Shown here in pieces: positions 42,526 through 52,087 of a stretch of DNA of 64,000 bases; the stretch's first letter is position 1; the number at the start of each line of letters is the position of its first letter. The position numbers and the translations under genes were made by a program. Below the pieces are notes generated by a model. It was not told where the DNA came from, searched no databases, and worked only from the letters and a program-made list of their open reading frames with translations. This DNA comes from Multivorans sp965116445 (GTDB lineage Bacteria > Acidobacteriota > Thermoanaerobaculia > Multivoradales > Multivoraceae): positions 496,001 to 560,000 of the forward strand of contig OZ220688.1 in NCBI GenBank assembly GCA_965116445.1, in the 5' to 3' direction.

Positions 42526-45500
42526 CTATTGGCTCGGGCCCGAGTGAAGCACGTCAAGGAACTCGGCCAGGACGTCGACCGCGCCCGAACCGCGGTCGTC
42601 TTCTGCGACCAGTTCGATGGGCGTGAACTTCGCGTTTAGCGGCTCTAGCGTGATCCGGACATGGCGCCACGGACCGTCGGCGGCCACCCGCTTGTCGCTT
42701 CGATAGCGCTTCACCGTGAAGCGCTCACCGGTTTCAGGGTCCACTGCGTCCCGCAACCGCACCAGCACGATGCGCCCGGACCGGCTCCCGGCGACGCCTC
42801 TACGGAACAGACATACGGAACCCTCGGGAATCCGGGGCTCCATCGACCGTCCAACGACCTTGACCGCGAACATGTCGGGCGTGAGTCGCCGCCCGGAGTC
42901 GACTTCGATCCAGCGCGTCTCGGGATCCGCCACCTCGCCCAGGGCGCCGTGAGGGTCACCGAACTTCCCCGCCGCGGCTTCGAGGTCTTCCAGGAACGGC
43001 ACGCAATTCTCGTAGCGGTTCTCCGCGGTCGGTTCGACGAATCGGAGTACGCCGGCCTGGGCTGCTTGCGTGTCTTCCGGCACCGCAGCCGTAGCGGTTG
43101 GCGATTCCGGGGTCGCCGCTTCGAACCACGAATCGCCGGCGTCCACGGACTTCCGAACTTCATCGGCGCCGAGGTACATGGCGAGCCGGCCGAAGTGGCG
43201 GGCCATCGCTCCGGCGTCATCCAGGTCCGTCACGGTGATCTCGACCACCTCGTGACCTTGCTGCCGCAGCCAGTAGCGGATCTCCCGGTCCTGCTCGGCG
43301 GTGCGGGGATTGCCGTGCAGGGGCTCACTCAGGCCGTCGAGGTAGACGCACACATCGGGCATGCCGCTCTGGCCGCGGTAGATGACGTCGGGCGTCGTCG
43401 TGCCCAGACCGGGGCCGAGGTTGAATTGCTCGCCGCGAACGCCTTCGGCAAACCCCGCCGACGCCAGCAGATGTCTCAACCGACGCTCGGCCTCGTTCAC
43501 TGGCTGTGCGGTCGGCTCCTTCCCGGCGGGCGTGGCAGCGGGAATGGGATGTGAGGACGACAGCTCGCGCCCCCATTGGCGCAGACACTCCAGCGCTGTC
43601 TTTCGACTGAGATGCCGGTGGTAGTAGCCGTTCCGGAACGTCTGGAGGCAGTCGATGCAGGAGTGGTCGCAGCCGGACGCACAACCGTCGACAACGGCCT
43701 CCGCGGCCTGAGCGACCTCGTCGAAGCGCTCGACGAGTTGATCGAGCAGGCCCGAACCGCCTGGCATCGGGTCCCACAGCAGAGCGTCCACCTGGGGACG
43801 GTCGACCTGGCCCACGACCAGGATCTGCAGATCGTCCAGGTGCATGTCCAGCACCCCGGCGGCGCCGAACCGGAGCGCTTCCAGCACGCTGTAGGCGGTC
43901 GCGGGCTCCGGCAGGCCCGGCAGGGAGAGGACGTCGGCAGTGACGTCGGCGTGAAAGCCGATCCGCTCCACCGGGCGCCCGCACCGCTCCAAATGGCCTT
44001 TGGCGAACTCCGTCTGCTGGCGCTCGGAGGAGAGCGGCGAGACACTCTGGCCGCAGACCGTACATACCGGGTATCCCAGCCCGGAACCATCGCCGATCGC
44101 GGACGACGAACCCACATTGACCAGGCGCAGTTCGACCCCGTGACGTAGCAACGCATCCTGCTCGCCCCACTGGAAGGCGCGGCCGCCGCGGTGTCCGTCG
44201 CGTTCGACGCCGTGGACCGCAACCGCCATCTGGAAGCGGTAGTCCTCGTCGTCCGAAATCTGGGATTGATGGGCCAGGTCCACGTCACAGACCGCGAGCG
44301 TGCGGAGCGCTCCGCCGCCGATCGTCGATGCCGGAGCGCCGGCGTCGCACTGCCGCACCGCCTGGTTCTCGGTCGAAACCTCGAACGCCGGCATCTCCTC
44401 CCGGTCTTCGCCTCCCCCGCGCAGGAACCTCCTGGCCACGAAACGGTGTCCGTTGGCGTAGATCAGGTTGCCCGGGACGTACTCGCGCAGCGCGATGCCG
44501 GTCGGCCGGGGCAGGTTGAAGGCGAGCGCCCCGGAATGCCAGACCGGCACCTCCGCCATCGCCTGGACGGACCCTGTCTCAAGCCCGTAGCCGGGGAGGA
44601 AGCCTTGCGCCGCCAGCACGTTGAAGGTGTTCGCGTCGTGATGCCCCTGGGCGTCGCGGCGGTTTACGCGCGCCTGTCCCTTGAGCCGCTTGACCAGGCC
44701 GTCGCAGCGGCGGAAGAGGGCGTCGTCCTCCGGGTCGAGCGTGCCGTGCTGCTGGCGGATCTTGTGCAGCCTCTCCATCTGGGCGAGCGCCCACTCCAGC
44801 CGGCGCCGCAGGGACCGCTCCGCTTCCTCGAGGCCGGCAGTGAAGGCATCGACGTAGCGGCCCAGCGCTTCCGGCGTAACCGCCGCGGCGTCCGCTGCTG
44901 GCCAACCCTGGGCGAAGGCCGCTTCGGCTTCGGCGAGAAGCGTGCCCCGGTGCCGGCGGATGACCTCGGCGAGGGGCCCGAAGTCGAACGGCGCGGTACG
45001 CACGGAGCCGCCCTCGAACAGCCAGGACGAGACGCGGCGCGGCAGGCAGCGTTCGAGCGCCGTTCGGATCTGCTCCTTCTCGGCCGAATGAGGTGCGCCC
45101 GGTGCGGCGGTGCCTTGACGGCTGAGCCGCTGCAACCCGGTGAGGACCGAGGCGTTCACATGCTTGCGGACCATCACGTCGTTGCTCAGGTTGAAAGCCG
45201 GCGGGTCGACTCGGCCGGCAAGCAGCTTCTGGGGCTGGGCGAAGTAGGCGCGGTCGTGAGACACAGGCCGGCAGTACGTGAGATCGACGGCCATTCGATG
45301 ACGTCGGCCGGCGCGGCCGGCCCGCTGCCAGTAGTTGGCGGGCAGGGGCGGTACGTTGCGCATCAGTACGGCATCCAGGGCGCCGATGTCGACCCCGAGT
45401 TCAAGGGTCGCGGTGCAGACGAAGCAGTTCACCGCGTCGCTTCGACCCTTGAACAGGTTCTCCAGCCGTTCCCGCTCCCGATTCGGGACCATCGCCGTGT

Positions 45501-48500
45501 GCTCTTCCGGGCGCAGCATGGAGTAGTCGCCGTCCAGGAGTTGCAGGTCGTAGTCGTCCGGGTCTTCGCGCAACCACTCCAGCGTGCCGTTGCACCGCCA
45601 GGCCGGGCAGCGGTCGTGCGGCGTCCGGCGGACGGTGCGGGCGCGGCAACTGCGGCAGCGGTAGACGCCGCGATGGGGCAACAGCTCGATCCGGTCGGCG
45701 TCGACCTGGTAGACGCCGCTGGCGTTCGGCATCGGGTGGCGTCGGGCGCCCAGAAGCTGCACCTGCTTCAGCAGGCCGCGCTCGGCCAGCATCTCGAACA
45801 GGCTCCGCAGCAACTCTTCCGCCTGCTCCGGCTCGGCGCCCCACTTCGCGGCCATCTGCCTCATCGTGGTCTGGCCGCCGTCGCTCAGCCACTGCAGGAC
45901 GCGGCCAGGATCGTCGCCGGGGGCGCGCTTCAACTTGACCCCCTTGGGTCCGCCGGCGCGCCGGAGATAGCCCTGCTGGATCTCCAGGTCGCCGGCGAGG
46001 CGGTACCGGGTGAAGGTCAGATACTCCGCGTCGTAGAGGACCTTCTGCCGACGAACGTAGTCGAGTGCCGCGGCGACCCCCTCGCGCAACGATTCCGGCG
46101 GCAGGCCGAGCCTGTTTGCGCGGTCCTGGATCCACGGCAGCGAAGCGTCCAGGTCGGCGTAGTCGACCTTCATCCGCCCCCAGGGTTCCAGCCCCAGGGG
46201 TTGCCGGGCGGACTCCGAGATCTCGCGCAGCACCTGCATGCGCAGGAACTTCCGCCGTTCGTTGCGGTGGAGTTGGCCGGCTGCCTCCCGGCGGGCCACG
46301 ACCCAGACCTCCGGGATCAGCGCACGGGAGAGTGCTTCGTTCTTCTCCAGGGCGTCGTCGAGGAACCAGGTCAGATCGCCTACCGACCTGTGCCCGCCGC
46401 CCAGTCCGTCCGCCATCAACGACCGCAGCCTGAACCGGCGTGCGTGGTCCTTCATCCATCCGGCCTGGAAGGCGGCGTCTTGGCGGTTGTCGCAGAACAC
46501 GAGCAGCCGCGGCCGCTCCGAGTGGTGGACCATGTCCTGGGCCAGAACGTGCACGTCGGCAGCGTTGCTGGCGCGCACTGGCCGGGCCGGTTCGCGGTAG
46601 CGGCCGCCTCCGCCCCGGCCGCCCAGCGCGTTGCACGAGAGGCAGCTCGTCAGGACCCCGGGCTTGTCCAGCTTCTGACGGACGGCGTGAAGCTGGATTC
46701 GCGGCCCGGGAGCGCCGCAGGCGAGGCAATCCCCGCCCGGTCGTTCATGTGCGGCGCCGCAGTACCGGCAGAGGTGAATCGGAGCTGTTCGCCGTTCGAG
46801 AACGTGCGCGGCCTCTCTGTTCCCGCTGCGTCGTCCCGGGTCCCGACCGTCTTCGTCCTCCGCGTCGTGCTCGTCGCCGCCGATCAGCCGGTCCACCAGG
46901 ACCACTCGCTTTCCCTCCCGGGCCTCGTCGAGCTTCCGCCAGATGACACCGTCCCCATGCGGCTCGCCGCCGCCAGGGCGTCTGCCGGTGAACGAGAAGT
47001 CCTCGAGATGGCCCTCGTAGTAGTGCTGACCGCAGGTGGTGCAGGTAAGCACGGGCAGACGGGCCGACCGCGCTTCGCCTGACGGTTCGGCCTCCTCGGC
47101 CGGCGCCGTCCCGCCGTGCTCGATCTCGTCCTCCGCGGCCAGCCATAACCGAGGCTCGTCCGTCTCGTCTGGAAAGGAGACGACCGCGCCGGGAATGCCG
47201 CGCACGAAGCCGTGAACGACCGGCCGCAGCAGAGGTCGGCCATCGCTGCGCGCCGCGGCGGCCAGGGTCAGCCAGGCCAGGACTTCAGCCTCCGTGATCT
47301 CCCGGTCGAGGGCTTCCTGGAGGATCGGTGGCAGTTCGTGCAGTGGCCGAGGCTCGTGCAGCGCCTCGTTCAACCGATAGACGATCTCGCTCCGCGCTAG
47401 CGCTCGGTAGAGCGCTTCGGGCCAGGGCTCACCGCCCAGATCCCGACCGGCGAGGGCTCGATAGGAGCGGCGGACGGCATCTCCGGGTCCGTCGGAGTCC
47501 TCCTCGACTGCCTTCACGCAGTCGGCCAGCAGTTCGGCTGTGTCGCCTTGTGTCGCCGCCGCAGGAAGCCACCTCTCCTCGCTCCAGAGCTCCTGCTCGT
47601 AGTCCTCCCCGACCGTTTCGACGGACTCCTCCGGCACGCCGAAGAACCGCGAGGCGAAGACCCGGGCCGCCTCCGGTCGCTCGCGGTCGACGATCGTCGC
47701 CGACGTGGCGACGCAGACCGTGTCCTCGGCCTGTCGGCCGCAGAAGGCCCGCAGACGGCGGATGAGGCACGCGGTCTCGGCGCCCATGGCGCCAGTGAAC
47801 GTGTGAGCCTCGTCGAACACGAGGTAGTCGAGGCGGGCTCCCTGGAACAGCTCGGCGTCCCGCTGGCGTGTGAGAAGCAGCTCCAGTTGCTTCACGTTGG
47901 TGAGCAGGATGCGCGGTTGCCCGCCAGTCGAACGCATCTTCTCTCGCGAGCAGGCCTCTTCGGCCGGAAACACGCTCTCGCCGCTCTTGGCCGCCCGTAC
48001 CGCCTCGAGCTGCGCCTCGTAGTCCGAGCGGGAAGACCCCGGAGGAAGCCTGACGCCGCCGACGTCGCCTTTCCTCTCCGGCGTCTTGCCGACGTACATG
48101 CCGAACGAAACGCCCGTGCCCGCCAGCAGCGAGCGGAGCCGCATCAACTGGTCCTCGGCCAGCGCGTTCATTGGATAGACGATCACTGCGCTGATGCCGG
48201 CCGCCGCACCCTCGTCCCGCAGACGCAGGCAGCGACTGACGATCGGGTAGAGGAAGCACTCCGTCTTGCCTGAGCCGGTGCCGGTCGAAACGAGCGTCGA
48301 GCGACCCCCGACGATCGCGCGGATCGCCTTCTCTTGGTGCCGGTAGAGCTGCGAGACCTCGTCCGGAATCCGCTGCTCCAGGTGTGGGTGGAGCAGTCCT
48401 TCGGCTGCCAGGTCCGCTACCGCCGCGCCGCCGCTGAAGGGCCGCGAGAGGCTGACGAACGGCCCTTGCAGCAACGGCGACTCGCGCGCCTCGTCGAGCG

Positions 48501-48618
48501 ACAGCAGTTCCCGCATCTGCCCATGCAGGCGCGGATCCGCGAACGGATAGGCCCGCAACTGGTAACGGAGAAAGCTGTGGAGGACCTTCTCCGTGAAGAC
48601 GACCGGGTTCAGCGCCAT
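42526..48618 (-). CDS. Giant DEAD/DEAH helicase-DUF1998-nuclease-S24 fusion
   Basis: A 2,030-residue protein. Helicase domain 1 has Walker A STGTGSGKTE and DEAH box VFDEAHTF. A long middle region holds several Cys pairs (CTTCG, CRYCG, CLACG, CLSCN, CRSC). Helicase domain 2 has TATLELGVDIG and QRAGRAGR. A DUF1998 region follows, with CASGCDHSCIDCLQTFRNG near residue 1650. Residues ~1690-1810 resemble a DUF559/VSR-type nuclease (EAERRLRHLL, TPDVIY, YWLRQQGHEVVEI). The C-terminus is an S24 (LexA-like) domain with Ser1925 in GRSMEP and Lys1970 in FTVKRYRS. DUF1998 helicases occur in DISARM (DrmA/DrmB) and Druantia (DruE); the nuclease and S24 modules are not part of those that I know. Confidence 0.82.
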   Translation of the reverse strand: MALNPVVFTEKVLHSFLRYQLRAYPFADPRLHGQMRELLSLDEARESPLLQGPFVSLSRPFSGGAAVADLAAEGLLHPHLEQRIPDEVSQLYRHQEKAIRAIVGGRSTLVSTGTGSGKTECFLYPIVSRCLRLRDEGAAAGISAVIVYPMNALAEDQLMRLRSLLAGTGVSFGMYVGKTPERKGDVGGVRLPPGSSRSDYEAQLEAVRAAKSGESVFPAEEACSREKMRSTGGQPRILLTNVKQLELLLTRQRDAELFQGARLDYLVFDEAHTFTGAMGAETACLIRRLRAFCGRQAEDTVCVATSATIVDRERPEAARVFASRFFGVPEESVETVGEDYEQELWSEERWLPAAATQGDTAELLADCVKAVEEDSDGPGDAVRRSYRALAGRDLGGEPWPEALYRALARSEIVYRLNEALHEPRPLHELPPILQEALDREITEAEVLAWLTLAAAARSDGRPLLRPVVHGFVRGIPGAVVSFPDETDEPRLWLAAEDEIEHGGTAPAEEAEPSGEARSARLPVLTCTTCGQHYYEGHLEDFSFTGRRPGGGEPHGDGVIWRKLDEAREGKRVVLVDRLIGGDEHDAEDEDGRDPGRRSGNREAAHVLERRTAPIHLCRYCGAAHERPGGDCLACGAPGPRIQLHAVRQKLDKPGVLTSCLSCNALGGRGGGGRYREPARPVRASNAADVHVLAQDMVHHSERPRLLVFCDNRQDAAFQAGWMKDHARRFRLRSLMADGLGGGHRSVGDLTWFLDDALEKNEALSRALIPEVWVVARREAAGQLHRNERRKFLRMQVLREISESARQPLGLEPWGRMKVDYADLDASLPWIQDRANRLGLPPESLREGVAAALDYVRRQKVLYDAEYLTFTRYRLAGDLEIQQGYLRRAGGPKGVKLKRAPGDDPGRVLQWLSDGGQTTMRQMAAKWGAEPEQAEELLRSLFEMLAERGLLKQVQLLGARRHPMPNASGVYQVDADRIELLPHRGVYRCRSCRARTVRRTPHDRCPAWRCNGTLEWLREDPDDYDLQLLDGDYSMLRPEEHTAMVPNRERERLENLFKGRSDAVNCFVCTATLELGVDIGALDAVLMRNVPPLPANYWQRAGRAGRRHRMAVDLTYCRPVSHDRAYFAQPQKLLAGRVDPPAFNLSNDVMVRKHVNASVLTGLQRLSRQGTAAPGAPHSAEKEQIRTALERCLPRRVSSWLFEGGSVRTAPFDFGPLAEVIRRHRGTLLAEAEAAFAQGWPAADAAAVTPEALGRYVDAFTAGLEEAERSLRRRLEWALAQMERLHKIRQQHGTLDPEDDALFRRCDGLVKRLKGQARVNRRDAQGHHDANTFNVLAAQGFLPGYGLETGSVQAMAEVPVWHSGALAFNLPRPTGIALREYVPGNLIYANGHRFVARRFLRGGGEDREEMPAFEVSTENQAVRQCDAGAPASTIGGGALRTLAVCDVDLAHQSQISDDEDYRFQMAVAVHGVERDGHRGGRAFQWGEQDALLRHGVELRLVNVGSSSAIGDGSGLGYPVCTVCGQSVSPLSSERQQTEFAKGHLERCGRPVERIGFHADVTADVLSLPGLPEPATAYSVLEALRFGAAGVLDMHLDDLQILVVGQVDRPQVDALLWDPMPGGSGLLDQLVERFDEVAQAAEAVVDGCASGCDHSCIDCLQTFRNGYYHRHLSRKTALECLRQWGRELSSSHPIPAATPAGKEPTAQPVNEAERRLRHLLASAGFAEGVRGEQFNLGPGLGTTTPDVIYRGQSGMPDVCVYLDGLSEPLHGNPRTAEQDREIRYWLRQQGHEVVEITVTDLDDAGAMARHFGRLAMYLGADEVRKSVDAGDSWFEAATPESPTATAAVPEDTQAAQAGVLRFVEPTAENRYENCVPFLEDLEAAAGKFGDPHGALGEVADPETRWIEVDSGRRLTPDMFAVKVVGRSMEPRIPEGSVCLFRRGVAGSRSGRIVLVRLRDAVDPETGERFTVKRYRSDKRVAADGPWRHVRITLEPLNAKFTPIELVAEDDRGSGAVDVLAEFLDVLHSGPSQ

Positions 48619-48689
48619 GGGGCCGGCAAGGCTACCGCCTGCGGCTGCAACCGGCCTGACGCCGGCGGCTTGCGCTGTAGATTCCGGTC

Positions 48690-49211
48690 ATGCCGTCCGA
48701 GCGCAAGATCATCGTGATCGCCGGGCCGAACGGGGCCGGGAAGACTACCTTCGCCCGGGCGTACCTGCCGTTCGAGCCGGCGTGTCCGATCTTCGTCAAC
48801 GCCGACCTGATCGCGGCAGGCGTCTCACCATTGAATCCGGAAGCGGCCGCGTTCCGGGCCGGTCGCCTGATGCTGGAGGAGATCGACCGCCACGCGAGGC
48901 AAGGCAGCAGCTTCGCCTTCGAGACGACGTTGGCCGGGCTCAGCTACGTGCGGAGAATCCGGCGGTGGCGGAGTGAGGGCTACGCCGTTAAGTTGATCTA
49001 CCTGCCTCTCGCCACGCCGGAGGAAGCACTCAGGCGCGTGGAACAGCGAGTCAGACAGGGCGGCCACCGGATTCCTGAAGATGTCGTCAGGCGTCGCTTC
49101 CACAGGAGCGTGGCGAACTTCCGACACGTCTACCGGCATCTCGTAGACTCCTGGCAGGTTCTCGACAGAAGGAGCGGCGACTTGGTGCTCGTGGAAGAGG
49201 GGGACAACTGA
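48690..49211 (+). CDS. Zeta-toxin family kinase
   Basis: A 173-residue P-loop kinase with Walker A VIAGPNGAGKTTFA, the NADLIAAGVSP substrate segment, FAFETTLAG and RRRFHRSVANF, the zeta-toxin pattern. Zeta toxins phosphorylate UDP-N-acetylglucosamine and block wall synthesis; chromosomal homologues of this length are common. It is divergent from the giant helicase gene (71 bp apart) and overlaps the next small gene by one base (TGATG), which is the likely antitoxin. Confidence 0.85.
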   Translation: MPSERKIIVIAGPNGAGKTTFARAYLPFEPACPIFVNADLIAAGVSPLNPEAAAFRAGRLMLEEIDRHARQGSSFAFETTLAGLSYVRRIRRWRSEGYAVKLIYLPLATPEEALRRVEQRVRQGGHRIPEDVVRRRFHRSVANFRHVYRHLVDSWQVLDRRSGDLVLVEEGDN

Positions 49212-49459
49212 TGAAGTCGGAGAAGAAGGTGCTTCCAGTGTCGAAGCTGGACGACCCAGACATGCAGGCGACGCCTGCGGCGATGGAACGGGCCGTCCGG
49301 CGCGCGCACCGGGATGCGCACCGGCACGGCACGGGTGTCCTGGTAGTGGTGAACGGCAAGATGGTGGAGGTTGCTCCAGATCCGGCGTTGTACGAAGACG
49401 ACGAGGCTTCGTTGGCTGCTGCGCCTCGACCGATCCGAGGCTCCGTCGACGCGGACTGA
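49211..49459 (+). CDS. Small protein, probable zeta-type antitoxin
   Basis: An 82-residue charged protein with a helical N-terminal half (PAAMERAVRRAHRDAHRHGTG) and a short hairpin-like C-terminal part (VLVVVNGKMVEV). Small proteins with the same ending (a G-T-G/P-x-V-V-x-x-(D/N)-G-K-x-V-E pattern) accompany chromosomal zeta toxins, usually upstream; here it is downstream and coupled by TGATG. Antitoxin role is inferred from this pairing. Confidence 0.65.
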   Translation: MKSEKKVLPVSKLDDPDMQATPAAMERAVRRAHRDAHRHGTGVLVVVNGKMVEVAPDPALYEDDEASLAAAPRPIRGSVDAD

Positions 49460-49463
49460 GAAC

Positions 49464-49706
49464 TTGACCCGCTACGTCAAGATTGGCGAGGCCACGAGGC
49501 ACCTCTCAGCGCTGTTGGCGGAGGTGAAGGCGGGCGAAGATCTGGTCATCTGCCGTGGCGCGACTCCGGTTGCCCGTGTGACGGCGTACATCGACGGCCG
49601 GGAACAAGCCGCGCTGTGCGCGACGCTGCGCCGGTCACGGGCGAGGCAGGGTGGCGTGACGACCGTCGAGCTCCTGGCTTGGCGGCACGAGGGGCACCCG
49701 CGATGA
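49464..49706 (+). CDS. Phd/YefM-type antitoxin, toxin partner missing
   Basis: An 80-residue protein matching Phd-type antitoxins: VKIGEATRHLSALLAEVKAGEDLVI then ATPVARV, followed by a tail where a PIN toxin would be bound. The only sensible start is a TTG at 49464, five bases after the preceding stop. Its stop is embedded in ATGA, as expected for coupling to a VapC gene, but that following frame ends after seven codons (ATG at 49703, stop TAG). The toxin seems to have been deleted, leaving an orphan antitoxin. Confidence 0.65.
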   Translation: MTRYVKIGEATRHLSALLAEVKAGEDLVICRGATPVARVTAYIDGREQAALCATLRRSRARQGGVTTVELLAWRHEGHPR

Positions 49707-49722
49707 GGGCCTTCGCCCCCGC

Positions 49723-50235
49723 CTAGTCTTCACGGAGAGACGCAAGCCACTCGGCCGAGGACGTGAAGGAGCGCCTCTCGGGAAACTCGACGTTTGACTT
49801 GAGTCCCTCGAAGATCAAGACGGCCCAACGTACTTCCTGCATCGTGGCCACGATCCTCGTGTACAGGTTGTCCAAGCGGTCGAGTACTTCGAAGACGTCG
49901 TGTGAAGCGGAAGCGCCGACCTCGACGAAGCAGTCGCGTGAGTGCCCTAGGCGCTCCTGACGGTGCTTGAGGTAGACCTCGGCTTGTTGGAGAGCAGCCG
50001 CACTCTCCCTGTCGGGGTCGGGGCTCTCCTCGGAGTCGAGTCTCTCGATCGCCCGAGCGAGCGTGTGGCCCGCCCGATCGAGGACCGGGAAGATGTCGTC
50101 GTAGTGGCGGCGCAGCCGTTTCGTGCCGGCGTCAAGCTGTTCGGCCGAGACGGGGACGGCAAGCTCGGGGCCAGCGGGCGCGAGCGACAGAAGCGCACGG
50201 CTGACGTCATGTAAGGTCTTGGAGAGTGCCAGCAT
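49723..50235 (-). CDS. Hypothetical helical protein
   Basis: A 170-residue, mostly helical protein with no membrane segment or catalytic motif that I recognise. The most distinctive segment is near the C-terminus (IVATMQEVRWAVLIFEGLKS, then FPERRSFTSSAEWL). It lies alone on the minus strand between the Phd-type gene and the S-4TM effector, convergent with the former. Function unknown; context suggests defence-island cargo. Confidence 0.6.
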   Translation of the reverse strand: MLALSKTLHDVSRALLSLAPAGPELAVPVSAEQLDAGTKRLRRHYDDIFPVLDRAGHTLARAIERLDSEESPDPDRESAAALQQAEVYLKHRQERLGHSRDCFVEVGASASHDVFEVLDRLDNLYTRIVATMQEVRWAVLIFEGLKSNVEFPERRSFTSSAEWLASLRED

Positions 50236-50450
50236 GAGACGACTTGCCGGGCTGTCCCAGGAAGAGCCTGAGTCTACCGCGCGACGACGCGAGTGATTCG
50301 GCGAGGTCTCGAGCGAAATCCAGATCTTCGGTGCGCCTACCGTGAGAAACTAGGCGACCTTCGGTGTGGTCGGAATCGCACTCCACAGTTGTGTCCGGTC
50401 CGCATCGAGCCGAGGCAGTACGTAGTCCGCAGGAAGAAGGAAAGAGGCGG

Positions 50451-51296
50451 ATGGACATTCGAGAGCGGCAGAATAGCGAGAGGTCCCGGGAGAGGCTCGT
50501 CGCCCAGCGTTGGCTCTATTCGAGGGTCAAGAAGCTCGAGGGCTGGCGGCTGGGGTTCCTAGTGATCGTCGCGCTTCTGGCACTAACGGGTCTGGCCGTG
50601 AACGTCGCAGAGTTCAGCCGGGTGGCGACCGTCGTGGTCGTTCTGCTATGGGGTGTAGACCAATCAGTACTGATTCGGTGCGCTGAGCGGAAGAAGGAGG
50701 AGGCGGCGGCGATTCAGGAGGATTTCGACTGTTTCGTACTCGACCTCCCGTGGGCGGAGTACAACGGCGTTGTGCGCCCTACGGACGACCGGGTGAGAGA
50801 GCTGGAGAGAATGCCAACTCGGCGAAGCAAGGCCCGGAAGGGACTGGCAGACTGGTATGGCCGGGATGACATTCCAGATGACGCGGTGGCGGCACGGCTC
50901 CATTGCCAGAGGACCAACTGCCGTTGGGACCAACGGTTGCGCAGGGAGTGGATCTGCTTCGTCCAATTGTCGGCTGGATCGGTGGTGGCGGCAGGTCTCG
51001 TGGCGGCTTCGCTGCACGGCGTTTCACTGCTCCAGACGGTCCTTGTCGCCGCAGCGGGACTCAGGCTGCTCGCATGGTTGGTGATGGAGGTCAGGGCTCA
51101 ATCGGCGGCGAAGACACGCGTGGAGGCGTTGCATGGCTTTCTGTCGCGGGCCGGGGCGCAGACAGGCGGGCTGACGCTTTGCGACGTGCGTCTCGTGCAG
51201 GCGCGGCTCTTTGAGCATCGGCGGCTAAGCCCGACTGTGCCGGACTGGTTCTACTGGCGGAGGAAGCCGGCACACGAGACAATGGAGCGGCGTTGA
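50451..51296 (+). CDS. S-4TM family pore-forming effector
   Basis: A 281-residue protein with the S-4TM family signature: an N-terminal amphipathic helix IRERQNSERSRERLVAQRWLYS, two hydrophobic helices (~residues 32-75), a cytoplasmic region with CQRTNCRWD, and two more helices (~165-212). S-4TM proteins were predicted as membrane-disrupting effectors of nucleotide-second-messenger systems (SMODS/CBASS). The CD-NTase 2.7 kb downstream makes it the best candidate effector of the CBASS operon. ATG at 50451 directly precedes the conserved first helix; the longer upstream frame lacks similarity. Confidence 0.8.
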   Translation: MDIRERQNSERSRERLVAQRWLYSRVKKLEGWRLGFLVIVALLALTGLAVNVAEFSRVATVVVVLLWGVDQSVLIRCAERKKEEAAAIQEDFDCFVLDLPWAEYNGVVRPTDDRVRELERMPTRRSKARKGLADWYGRDDIPDDAVAARLHCQRTNCRWDQRLRREWICFVQLSAGSVVAAGLVAASLHGVSLLQTVLVAAAGLRLLAWLVMEVRAQSAAKTRVEALHGFLSRAGAQTGGLTLCDVRLVQARLFEHRRLSPTVPDWFYWRRKPAHETMERR

Positions 51297-51399
51297 CCCG
51301 CAGGGCCGTCGCAACGATAAGCAGAGCGTGGAGACTGCGTCCAACGCTAGGCTAGAGGGGGCGATACGGAGCGTCGGATACGAACTGCGGAGCACTCTG

Positions 51400-51424
51400 A
51401 CCCATGCGGGCTAGGCACATGGGT
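51400..51424. terminator. Hairpin between convergent genes
   Basis: ACCCATG and CATGGGT arms around an 11-base loop, in the 130-bp gap between the S-4TM gene and the convergent Xre regulator. No T-run follows, so it is a weak candidate terminator. Confidence 0.3.
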
Positions 51425-51426
51425 GG

Positions 51427-51858
51427 CTACGTTCGCCGCTTGCGCAGGATGGAGTCGACAAAGCGGAGAACCGTGGCTCGTTCGTCGGCGTCGAGTTCCA
51501 TGACCTGTCGAACGAGAACGGCGGTCGAGTCACGCGGCTGGTGCGCTCCCGGAGCGTCCGGGTCGGTGGAAGTCCAGTTCGCCCAGGCCGCAAGGGTGCG
51601 GAAGTTCAGCCCGTAGAGTTCGGCCAGTTCCAGGAGCACGATCGGGTCGGGCTGCTTGATCAGGCCCCTCTCGACCTGGGACAGATACGCGTTGGATCGG
51701 CCGATGCGGCGTTCCACCTCCCGCAGCGAGAGATCGTGGTGCAGGCGGGCGCGGCGGAGGACGCCGCCCACCTGAGGGCGATCTTGTCGCCCGGTGGGAT
51801 CGGGCTTTGCCGATGGTCCGACCATCGTTGGTTTGGTGGCGGGATCGGCCATGGTCAT
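51427..51858 (-). CDS. Xre-family transcriptional regulator
   Basis: A 143-residue protein with an Xre helix-turn-helix (LRRARLHHDLSLREVERRIGRS, recognition helix region NAYLSQVERGLIKQPDP) and a C-terminal helical part ending in VDSILRKRRT. It is divergent from the TRIP13-HORMA-CD-NTase operon with ~229 bp between starts, so it may repress that operon and itself. It separates the S-4TM effector gene from the rest of the CBASS genes. Two ATG codons lie at 51858 and 51852. Confidence 0.82.
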   Translation of the reverse strand: MTMADPATKPTMVGPSAKPDPTGRQDRPQVGGVLRRARLHHDLSLREVERRIGRSNAYLSQVERGLIKQPDPIVLLELAELYGLNFRTLAAWANWTSTDPDAPGAHQPRDSTAVLVRQVMELDADERATVLRFVDSILRKRRT

Positions 51859-52087
51859 GGAGCGGTTGTCGCCGTCGGGCCTCCGGGAGCCGCAGCTGGG
51901 GTGTCGACCGGTTCGGCGTGTCGGTTACTCGGACGGGACCTCCCGTCACGAGAGGGGTTCGTGTGGCCGTGTGGTCGTCTTCCGCCAGTGGCTGCGGCCC
52001 GTAAGTAGGCGCGAGCGTCGCCGGTAACCTCGGTGTCGCCAAGACTAGGGGTTGCGGTTGTGGCGAATGCGAAGTAGAGTTGCATGC

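Noticed and set aside
44191..47082. 963-codon plus-strand frame opposite the giant helicase
   Set aside because: Antisense to conserved helicase and DUF1998 motifs; no domain of its own.
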